NCBI RefSeq assembly: GCF_008831285.2
Contig: NC_045140.1
Coordinates: 28,761,200 to 28,777,936 of the forward strand
Reading direction: 5' to 3'
DNA from: Nymphaea colorata
Taxonomy: Eukaryota > Streptophyta > Magnoliopsida > Nymphaeales > Nymphaeaceae
DNA: 16,737 bases
Within the stretch, counting starts at the first letter, position 1. Each line of letters starts with the position of its first letter. The translations under genes were made by a program, and so were the position numbers. This document shows, one piece after another, positions 1-7,163 of this stretch. Below the pieces are notes generated by a model. That model worked only from the letters and a program-made list of their open reading frames with translations, did not search any database and was not told the DNA's origin.

Positions 1-740
1 ACTTTCCCCTCATCAATACGAAACCAATGAACCCGGAATGAGCCAAATCCGACAAGAAATGAGGGAGATATCGCAGTTTGAATAGCCTGGACTGTTTCCC
101 CCAATTTTGCCGCCGACCAGTCCCTGGAAACCTGCAAATCTGAAGAAAATGGTGTACAATCTCGACGATCGGCCACTGGGGTTGCCTTCCTAACTTCCTT
201 ACGCACATTTCAAGCTAAGGAGGCCCAAAATCCGACGTCGGATGACTGAGATATGATCGACGGCCTGAATCTGAAAAAGAACGGCGGTGGAAGTCTGTAA
301 TCTCCGCCCGAACGGCGGCAGCGCCCCCATCTTCACTAGAATTTGGGGAAAACCACCAATTCCGGTGATCTGACTATCCTCCTTCGTTCTAATCTGTTGT
401 TCTTGCTCTATTCCTGATATCTAATGCTTGGATTAACGTTTTGATTGAGAATGATCACCCGGAGAATCGATTGAAGCTCTGGAATCCTTCCTGCACCCGC
501 CTGAGTGGATGAACACTGCTGCAGCGTCGCGTGCCTTCCAGGAGCTATCACCTGAGAGCGAATCTGAGCCGGGCCTCTTGGGAGTTCCTTCCTTGGTGTC
601 TTAGGAGTCTCCCGGTGAAATCTGGCATTCATTGGACGAAGGAAATGACTGGAACGAAGATCTGAAGCCGAAGCTGTCTGAACCATTTCCTGTCGTCCTG
701 AACAGAGCTCCACCTTGCGGCGTCCAGCTCCAAAACTGCT

Positions 741-1168
741 CAACGTCTTGCCCAAGGAGGTCTTGTTTGGGCCCAATCTTTTGGGCGTCCAAACCTTGGT
801 GTATCAGCTGCCTTCAAACCAAATTTCAGGATTTTTGGGTGTCTGGATCAACGGGAATGAATTTTTGAAGACGGACTACTCTGGAACTCGCCTGCGTTCT
901 GTTCTGTTCCTGAACAGAGCCTGTTGACTGTGACAGTTCGGCGCCTTCAGCCTTCAACGTCTTGACCTTAGAGGGCTCCGATTGCAGTGATTTTTGGAGC
1001 GTCCCTTCATAATCATCAGAGGCAGCTACCCACCAAATTTCAGCCCAATCCGAGCTGTGGATGATTTTTAATGATTTTTGGAAGATCGGCAAAGCCTGAG
1101 AATCCAGAACCTTCACCAGAGAACCAGGGAGCTTAAGCTGTCCAGGACAGCGCGCGTGCTTCGGCGTC
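741..1168 (+). repeat. Two degenerate ~214-bp tandem units in LTR-B
   Basis: The phrase CAACGTCTTG occurs at 741 and again at 955, exactly 214 bases apart. Each is followed by the same order of weaker matches: a 'gagg.ct' stretch, a 'ttggagcgtcc' or 'tttgggcgtcc' phrase, and a CCAAATTTCAG phrase (819 in the first unit, 1033 in the second). The unit boundaries are approximate. LTR A carries two units of the same 214-bp period with recognisably related sequence. Confidence 0.6.
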
Positions 1169-1384
1169 AATCGAAGCTTGCCTCACCCCTTCATCGTCTA
1201 GCTCCAGGGGTTTAATCCTCAATCTGGTGACGCCTCTCCACATTCGAAATTCTGCTCTTAATCATTGTCTTTTCCAGTGATTCGCTCGCCCTTGTTTGAA
1301 GTGCATTGTAGCCCAACGGTGGAAGGTGTTGCGGACAGCAGGGCCTAATCCATTGCAGCTACACCGGTTAGGAGACATAGCTTA

Positions 1385-1895
1385 CGCCGGGCTAAGCGGC
1401 GCTTGCCTCCCCCTAAACTCAACAACGAACAGGGGTAAAACGTTCTCACGGTGAAGTCTCCTAACGATGCTTGGAAATACTCCGTTTCCTTGCTAATTTC
1501 GACAGTAACCTTCTCTATTCATTTTCTGGAGTGTATTGCTGAGAAGGAGGAGCAGTCCAGCAACCGTGTGCTGAGCTGATCCCGGGAGAAGAAGGGTGTA
1601 CGCTGTCACCTTGTCAGCGCTAGCCTCCCCCTACTTCATCACAGCACTAGGGGTTCCAACGTTTCCAGCTAAGTGCAATCCCTTCTCCCGTCTTGAGTTG
1701 CTGAATTACAAAGCAGTAACTATGCTGTCTATGTCTTGAGCAAGGAGGAGAGACCAACTTGAACGGGCACCTCGCTTGCGAAGACCGACGTGCTGATTAC
1801 CAAGGGGCTTTGGCCTTTGCCCTTGGTCGCTTGCTGAACTAGCTTCAGCCAGGTAGGCACCCGAATCACCCTATAGATTCGAGGGCGGGTGCACT
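1385..1895 (+). repeat. Hairpin-rich segment of LTR-B
   Basis: Several inverted repeats can be read directly: CCCCT/AGGGG (1410-1414 with 1431-1435), CCCCTA/TAGGGG (1628-1633 with 1648-1653), ACCAAGGG/CCCTTGGT (1799-1806 with 1820-1827), and CGAATC/GATTCG (1862-1867 with 1876-1881) inside an outer GCACC/GGTGC pairing. The inverted LTR-B copy keeps the third at 14479-14486/14500-14507. The matching part of LTR A also has CCCCT/AGGGG and other hairpins. By position these would lie in the transcribed R/U5 part. Folding and function are inferred, not shown. Confidence 0.45.
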
Positions 1896-2190
1896 TGTTT
1901 TCAGCCTTGCCTCCGGGTGTGTAGTGCTTGGGTTACCTCCAAAGCTCGTTAGCTAAGGACACGAACCCGGACTACGGACCTTCCTAGGGTGCATGGTGAT
2001 GGTTTGCACGTCCTAAGGATTGTATGCGTGGTTTGATGAATGTGTTGAATGCTGGAATGAGTGAGGAATGAGTTCATGTTGTACGCTACGCTTGTAAGGC
2101 CTCGAACCCACATTGTTGTAATAGGTTCAGACCTAGCTAGCGAGGGGATAAACCATTCCTTGTATCCTTACCCAAGGGCATTTGAGCTGG

Positions 2191-2195
2191 GATTG
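2191..2195 (+). repeat. Target-site duplication, left copy (GATTG)
   Basis: The five bases immediately before the TGATAC start of the 5' LTR are GATTG. The same five bases follow the terminal CA of the 3' LTR at 14125-14129. A 5-bp duplication is usual for Ty3/gypsy integrases. It fixes both outer ends of element A and indicates that the two ends come from one integration. Confidence 0.95.
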
Positions 2196-2987
2196 TGATA
2201 CGGAACTCCCTAGGACTAGGCCGGGACTAGCCTTGATTGCTGCCGAATCCCATCAACTACCACAGGCCGATAGCGCTAAGCTTGTCTGCGCGAACCCTTT
2301 GTCGCCAGATGGGCATGAGAGACTTGGTAAGGGTGAGACTTGGCCACTGAGTGTAAGGGGCAGAGAGGCTTTACTAACTGTGAATGGTGCAGCTTGTAGC
2401 GCTAATAACGCCACACAAGGCCTAACGTCACACCAGGTAATCGTCGGAGGCATGCCACTGCCGGCCACAGGCGCAGCACAACTCCGGGGCACGGCCGAGC
2501 GCACAGCCGAGGGACATCGCCGACTACCGGGCATCGAGGACGCAGACGGGTGCCGCGCGCAGGAGAGCGTCGACGCTGGAGGTCACCTGGAGCATTGTGA
2601 GGTTGTAGCGAGCGAGGACGCTATCAGAGTGCACAGCGGAAACCTTAGAGAGGCTAACGAGCAGGCACCACCATCACCACTAGCAGCAGCAGCACTCGGG
2701 CGGGTGGCCGATCCTTGTTCCGAGGGTATCACGCACGGAGGTCATTCCAGCGAGGACAGCATTTTTCTTAGGGAGGCTAGCCGATGCAGTGAGCTGGAGT
2801 TGTCCGGGCCCAGCTGACCGACCTAGCCACACATGCCCAGTGGACCGAGACTGAGTTGGAGGAGTTTTCAGCCCCAAGCCGACCATTTCAGGCCGAGACG
2901 GAGTGATTACAGCATTACGGGTCAGTCGGAGCGGTTTTGACAGGATCCCGTCTTAGGACCCGATCCAAATCCAGCGTTTTTAGTAGG

Positions 2988-3053
2988 AACCGGTTTCATT
3001 TTTAGTTATGTTTCAGTTTTGTACCGACCCGGTTCGAGACATAGACCGAACCG
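2988..3053 (+). promoter_or_regulatory. Palindromic motifs upstream of the LTR TATA box
   Basis: AACCGGTT at 2988-2995 is a perfect palindrome. CGGTTCG (3030-3036) and CGAACCG (3047-3053) form an inverted repeat about 15 bases before the TATA-like box. The shared 'CGGTT' core suggests a repeated binding site for a dimeric factor in U3. That role is inferred from position and symmetry only. The 3' LTR has the same sequence 8429 bases downstream. Confidence 0.35.
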
Positions 3054-3066
3054 AGTCATGCTACAC

Positions 3067-3074
3067 TTTAAATA
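3067..3074 (+). promoter_or_regulatory. TATA-like box of the 5' LTR promoter
   Basis: TTTAAATA stands in otherwise mixed sequence downstream of the palindromic motifs and in the expected U3 position. It would place transcription start near 3095-3110, giving a U3 of about 900 bp and an unusually long R/U5. An ATG at 3106 opens only a seven-codon frame (stop at 3127-3129). The start site is inferred, as no transcript data are available. Confidence 0.5.
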
Positions 3075-4302
3075 GTGTCTTTGTGAAGTTAACCCTAAGT
3101 TGTTAATGATTTTTGGACAAAGTTTCTAATAGAAACAGGTTTCTCTTCACCCGCGCGTTTCTTGCGCCTCCATCTTCTTCTTCCTCCCCATTTCTGTGTG
3201 AAACATCTGAGGTTCTTCTCCAGCCTCCTCAGATTCATCAATGGCGGATTGGCAACCCGACATTATCCCACACCCTCCGCTGGTTTTCTCTACTAGGAGG
3301 TGAAACGAAGCAAGCAGCCGGCGGGTTGTCTTCTTCATCGTCTACCCGAGCAGAAGCAAAGGTGAATGCCGTGCGGACTCCTCAGCCACAGGGGTGTCGA
3401 GAGGCGTCATCCACCATCCGGAAGGCATTCTCCAGCCTTCGCGCAATGCCTACACGGCGGTGTGAAGATCTGAGATGCATTTGATCGTCCGTTCAGCAGA
3501 AATACAGCTAAGTGTGTTTTTCCAGCGTCATTTCCTCTCGTAGTGACTGTAAATCGCCTCCCCAATTCGTTTGTATGCCGTGGGATCCTTCTGGAATCCG
3601 TGAGGATGATCTGAAGAAGGATCGAAGCGAAGGAGGATGGGTTTGGGGGTCGTTTGGAGGATGATCGAGCCTCTTTTTGAGCATTCGGTTGAAACAGGCC
3701 TACCACAGCCAGTCTCAATCCGAGCTTAAATCGAAGGGTCAATCGGCCATAACTTTTGGGGATTTTGATACTGTTCGCTTCCCACCGAACCAAGCTTTCT
3801 ATAGGAAGTGGAATCGCGTCAATCCGTTCAGTATTGAGTGAGTTACGAGCTTGAGAAGTCGGAGTAGGTTCTGTCACGCAATTCCGCCGACCAGTTCCTG
3901 TTTCCGGCGACATTTCCGGCGATCCAACCGTTGGATCTTCACGATTCCGGTGCCATTAGATTCCCAACATACCGGAGATCATCTCCACCAAATTTGACGT
4001 CGATCGGACTGTAGATGGCGTTTCTGGAGGCGACGGTCTGAATCTGGCGGGAATCGGCGGCGAGCATCCCTGTTTCTCCGCCACAGGCGGCTGTAACCCA
4101 ATATTCGCTTAGAACATTGGGAATGCAGCATCACCGGGTGATCTATTGACTTTAGCTTGTTCCAAATTTAATTATCTGTCGATTGCAAGTGGTTTCATCT
4201 CTTGATTTGATCGCATTGAGGCGGAGTGGCGATATGAAGACCTGTGGCTGTTCTTCTGCACGACGGCTCTTCCTGAAACAGGCGACAGAACTACAGCGAC
4301 TT

Positions 4303-4730
4303 TGAGGGATCAACGACTGGGGTCTAGACAGCTCAGATTCAGCTCAAATTTGGAGCGTCTACTCCTTGGCTAGTGGTCTTGCTACAATCCAAATTTCAGG
4401 ATTTTTGGAGGTGTCTATGAATTGTTATGATTTTTCCATCGAAGACCTCTCCAGCAGTCCTGAAGCTGTTCTGCGCCTGATACATTTCTGAACGAAGGAC
4501 AGAACGTGCGCGATTTTCAGAGCTCAACGACCTGGCCTTAAACTCGTCGGATTTGGCTCAAACTTGGAGCGTCCACTCCTGAGGATGTCTACTTGTTGCT
4601 GACCAAGTTTGGGGATTTTTGGAGACTCCTGTGATTTTATACGAATTTTAGACTGGAGGCCACTCTCTGCCAGCGCCTGAACCTGTCTTCTTCGTTTTCC
4701 AGAACAGAGGCCAAGCCTCGACGCTACCCC
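4303..4730 (+). repeat. Two degenerate 214-bp tandem units in the 5' LTR of element A
   Basis: CAACGA recurs at 4311 and 4525, and GCTCAAA/GCTCAAAC followed by 'TTGGAGCGTC.ACTCC' recurs at 4342 and 4556. Both pairs are 214 bases apart. Each unit then has a '.CCAA.TTT..GGATTTTTGG' phrase (4389 and about 4602) and a 'CTGAA.CTG' end. Units 1 and 2 are roughly 4303-4516 and 4517-4730. Both flanking LTR-B copies show the same layout, so the tandem structure predates the split of the two families. Confidence 0.65.
4389..4408 (+). repeat. 20-bp core shared by LTR A and LTR-B
   Basis: CCAAATTTCAGGATTTTTGG is identical here, at 12816-12835 (3' LTR) and at 819-838 (LTR-B), although the surrounding sequence of the two families has diverged widely. 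CCAAA and TTTGG at the ends could pair. Its conservation may be a remnant of common ancestry or reflect selection, and the sequence alone does not decide. Confidence 0.5.
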
Positions 4731-4966
4731 GATCTCGTTTTCTTCGATATTGGGGAAACGAGTATCTCTGGTGATTTCAGCTCCTTGAATCCCTTGTTTT
4801 CCTTTGATTATATCCTGGATTTGATCGTGCTTGCACTTGTTTTGGCGGAGCATACCCCTGCTGCAACGAGGATGGGCTGCAACCTGTTAGCATAGACTGC
4901 AACAGTCCGTGAGCCGCAACCTTGGAGTTGAAGGGTGCTCGTCGACACCAGTTCGACGCCTGCTTC

Positions 4967-4991
4967 CCCCTTAACAGCATACAAAGAGGGG
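4967..4991 (+). repeat. CCCCT/AGGGG hairpin in the 5' LTR
   Basis: CCCCT (4967-4971) and AGGGG (4987-4991) flank a 15-base loop. The arrangement resembles the hairpins at 1410-1435 and 1628-1653 of LTR-B, also in a 'gc.tgccccc' context. In the 3' LTR one C of the run is missing. Confidence 0.4.
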
Positions 4992-5038
4992 TTTAGATCG
5001 CATCTTGTGAGGCATTTCATACTTTGGCTCTGTTGTTC

Positions 5039-5065
5039 GATTACTGTTTTGCTGTAACAGTAATC
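5039..5065 (+). repeat. Perfect 10-bp hairpin in the 5' LTR
   Basis: GATTACTGTT (5039-5048) and AACAGTAATC (5056-5065) pair perfectly around a 7-base loop. The same hairpin is intact in the 3' LTR at 13464-13490. The related sequence in LTR-B (near 1705, and on the other strand near 14590) keeps the 'TTACTGTTTTG' half but not the full stem. If transcribed in R/U5 it would be a stable leader element. It could also have a DNA-level role. Confidence 0.5.
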
Positions 5066-5170
5066 CGTGCTTCCCTTGTTGCTGAGGTGAACCGTGAGCC
5101 ATCAAGCGACCGGTGAGTTGGGGTCGTGGAGCTTGCTGTCCAGCTTGGGCGAGGAGGCATTTGCTGAGTA

Positions 5171-5281
5171 CCGAGGCTTAGTTTCTGGTTTTCCAGCCTC
5201 GGTGGATAGCTCGGACTAGCTCCGAGGAGGTTTGTACCCTGTCCCACTATAGCACGGGGAGGGTGTTCTTGCTTACAAACC
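5171..5281 (+). repeat. Cluster of overlapping and nested hairpins near the end of the 5' LTR
   Basis: CCGAGGCT (5171-5178) pairs with AGCCTCGG (5195-5202). The CCTCGG within that right arm (5197-5202) can instead pair with CCGAGG at 5222-5227, so two folds compete. Just downstream, GGTTTGTA (5229-5236) pairs with TACAAACC (5274-5281), enclosing a C-run and G-run that can also pair. The last hairpin is preserved in the 3' LTR at 13652-13704. The position in R/U5 suggests structured leader RNA, but no function is demonstrated. Confidence 0.45.
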
Positions 5282-5650
5282 CGCCTACACGGCGCGCGGC
5301 ATAGTGAGGTCCTCGGAGGCTCGTTCAGCCGACGACACACCTCCTTGCGGCTTGGCCACCTAGGGGTTGAGGGTGTGGTTTGTGCGCTTAGGCATGTATG
5401 TTTTTGATGAATGCTTGGATGTGAATGTGGTTGAGTGAGGTGAGCGTTTAAGTTGTATCGTCGCGGTTGTATTAAGCCTTGAGCCCCTTGGCATTCTTGT
5501 AGTAGGATTGGCTATTTGGGTTCGGGAAACACTCTTGTAATTCTGTCCTAACTTGGGAAATTAAGCCGGGGTTGCTGTCCGGCAGGGAAAGAGTGTAAAG
5601 TCTTCTTAATACTTAGCCTATTCGGAGCCTGCCCCAAGAGATCTTGGGAA

Positions 5651-5766
5651 GGGAGTTCGGCATTCGGCAGCGAGCTTAGGCAGTCCTAGCCGGGTTCCCA
5701 CCAGTTTGGGAGTTCGGCATTCGGCAGCGAGCTTAGGCAGTCCTAGCCGGGTTCCCACCAGTTTGG
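5651..5766 (+). repeat. 57-bp tandem duplication across the LTR end and primer-site start
   Basis: 5651-5709 is repeated exactly at 5708-5766, a period of 57 with a 2-base overlap. The unit begins GGGAGTTCGGC, contains the LTR terminus CCACCA, and runs through GTTTGG, so the first three bases of the primer site (TGG) are duplicated too. The 3' LTR has only one copy (about 14074-14124), followed directly by the target duplication. The event was therefore specific to the 5' end, either late in reverse transcription or after integration. Confidence 0.9.
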
Positions 5767-5775
5767 TATCAGAGC
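5764..5775 (+). promoter_or_regulatory. Primer-binding site for initiator Met-tRNA
   Basis: TGGTATCAGAGC is the complement of the 3' end of plant initiator Met-tRNA, the usual minus-strand primer of plant Ty3/gypsy elements. The match covers 12 bases and then diverges (ACCTTG). It begins three bases after the terminal CA of the 5' LTR, and the gag start lies only 23 bases beyond it. It is distinct from the duplicated TGG at 5707-5709, which is not followed by a matching sequence. Confidence 0.9.
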
Positions 5776-5798
5776 ACCTTGGGGCTGATTGAGCAGCT

Positions 5799-7163
5799 AT
5801 GGCAAAGAAGAAGAACTCAAGAGTTGAGCAACAGGAAATGGAATTGGGCGTCGAAGATGCAGCCACCGAATCAGTTCATGAGGGCAGCGGAAGGAATGAA
5901 TCAAACCGAGAAAAGTTCTCACGGATAGAAACCGAACTTGAGGAAATGAGAGTAAGAATGAGTCGGCAAGACCAGCCATCACGTGTGGAAGAGAGGTTGT
6001 CTCGCTTTGAGGAAGCTATGATTCGTATGACTGATAACTTCACGCAAATAAGTCACCAATTGGGTTTCTTAACCGGCCGAATGAATAAAATGGACCAATT
6101 GTCAGAAAGTATAGAAGGGCTAAATCAAAGAATGGACCGTATGGAAAGATCCGTTAATCATGGGCACAACCGAGAAGATAAGGGAAAAGGACCTTATGAA
6201 GAGCCTCACACATCATATCAAGCTCCCAAAGAGCATGCCGCATCGAGTTTTGGAGGGATTAAAATTGGAAAAGATAATCAAGTTCCACCCAAAACCAATG
6301 AAGCTCACATGGGAAATAAAAAGACCATGGGAGTTAACATGGCAACTTGTTCCAAACCACTGGTAGACAATGATTTTGAAGAAATTTCAGATGAAGATAG
6401 TGAGAGAATCGGACAAAGAAGTGAGAAAAAGAGGGGCCAAAGGAACATAGAACCCAGATCCAACATTCGGGTTGACTTTCCTAAGTTTGATGGCAAAAAC
6501 GCCCAAGATTGGGTGATTAAAGCGGAGCAATACTTTGAGTGCCAAGAAGTTAGGGAAGACAAAAAAATTACAACGGCCATGATCTACTTTGAAGGGGCAG
6601 CTATGAGGTGGTATCGGTCGTACAAGAGGAAAAACCCGGTCATGGTATGGGAAACATTTTCAAATGCATTACTCGCTCGCTTTGGAGTCTCGTCATATAC
6701 TAACTATCATGTGGAGCTCATCAACATGAAACAAATCACTACCGTGGAGGAGTTTCAAGGTCGATTTGAGGACATGTCATGTATGGTTGGAGATTGGCCC
6801 GAACCCGCACTCATAGGTGCATTCATGTCGGGATTGAGAGAGGATATTAGAATTGAGATGCTATCCGAGGAACATGTAGACTTAGACAGTTGCTTTGCAA
6901 GGGCACGAGTTATGGAGGAAAAGCTCCTCAAACGGGCAGCGTATGAGAAATTCTCTAAGACCGGAGGATTCAACCAAAACAAAGGGAATTTCAACAGGCC
7001 TACTCCTAAACCACAGCCACAAGGGTTTCCAAAGAGGGATACACGTCCAGCCGTTAGGGACAATGTTCCGGTTCGTTACATCACCGCTAAGGAGAGGGAT
7101 GAAAGGTTCAAAGCCGGGCTATGTGTGTCATGTGAGGAAAAGTGGTTCAAGGGACACAAATGT
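5799..7163 (+). other. Gag region of the polyprotein
   Basis: The N-terminal ~120 residues are charged and heptad-like, rich in E, R, M and L, and probably form a coiled coil. A retrotransposon Gag core follows (about 222-378), opening with 'VDFPKFDG' and containing 'W..F...LL.RFG'. The nucleic-acid-binding knuckle is C-X2-C-X7-H-X-C (442-455), not the usual C-X2-C-X4-H-X4-C. Related plant chromoviruses carry a similar 'GLC..C.EKW..GH.C' form. The role is packaging of genomic RNA in cytoplasmic particles. Confidence 0.85.

Larger units (their letters stand above)
1..2195 (+). mobile_element. Partial LTR of a related Ty3-type element (LTR-B), interrupted by element A
   Basis: This stretch is non-coding and shows the same order of parts as the LTR of the neighbouring element A: a segment with 'gacgtcg...cggcctgaatctg', two degenerate 214-bp tandem units (about 741-1168), hairpin-rich sequence (1385-1895), and a tail like the U5 end of LTR A (TTTGAGCTGGGATTG here, TTAAGCCGGGGTTGC at 5561-5575). 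The same sequence returns in reverse complement at 14238-16305, so it is a dispersed repeat. Its left end is outside the window. Its right end is cut by the insertion and continues for only 13 bases after element A (14125-14137). The internal domain of its parent element is not visible. It could be a solo LTR or the LTR of a full element. Open frames on either strand here have no recognisable product. Confidence 0.75.
2196..5760 (+). repeat. 5' LTR of element A
   Basis: It matches 10625-14124 almost base for base. It starts TG, ends CA, and lies three bases before the primer site. Without its terminal 57-bp duplication it is 3508 bp, eight more than the 3' copy. The eight bases are single-base differences at 3517-3521, 4300-4302, 4614-4618, 4966-4970, 5133-5134, 5188-5192, 5397 and 5474-5475. 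The only substitutions are A2663 (G11092) and A4812 (G13238). Its first ~900 bp (U3) holds the GC-rich tail of the polyprotein frame and a TATA-like box. The rest (R/U5) is non-coding. I see nothing I recognise in 3130-4300. Tandem units lie at about 4303-4730, hairpins at 4960-5340, and the duplicated end at 5651-5766. Confidence 0.95.

Noticed and set aside
408-1170. Minus-strand open frames of 114-122 codons in LTR-B, with counterparts at 15136-15898
   Set aside because: They are antisense to the LTR and look conserved only because the DNA is repeated. They show no known domain, and some use non-ATG starts.
2182-2817. Plus-strand open frame of 211 codons at the start of the 5' LTR
   Set aside because: It is the 5' LTR copy of the polyprotein tail, opened by an ATG in the flanking LTR-B. 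It lies upstream of the TATA-like box, so there is no reason to think it is a separate gene.
3113-3484. 123-codon plus-strand frame early in R, repeated at 11542-11913
   Set aside because: It begins with TTG, has low-complexity serine-rich sequence and no domain. It is more likely a chance frame in the leader.
3407-3913. 168-codon minus-strand frame in the 5' LTR
   Set aside because: In the 3' LTR a single-base gap breaks the same frame (134 codons only). No domain is recognisable and it is antisense to the element.
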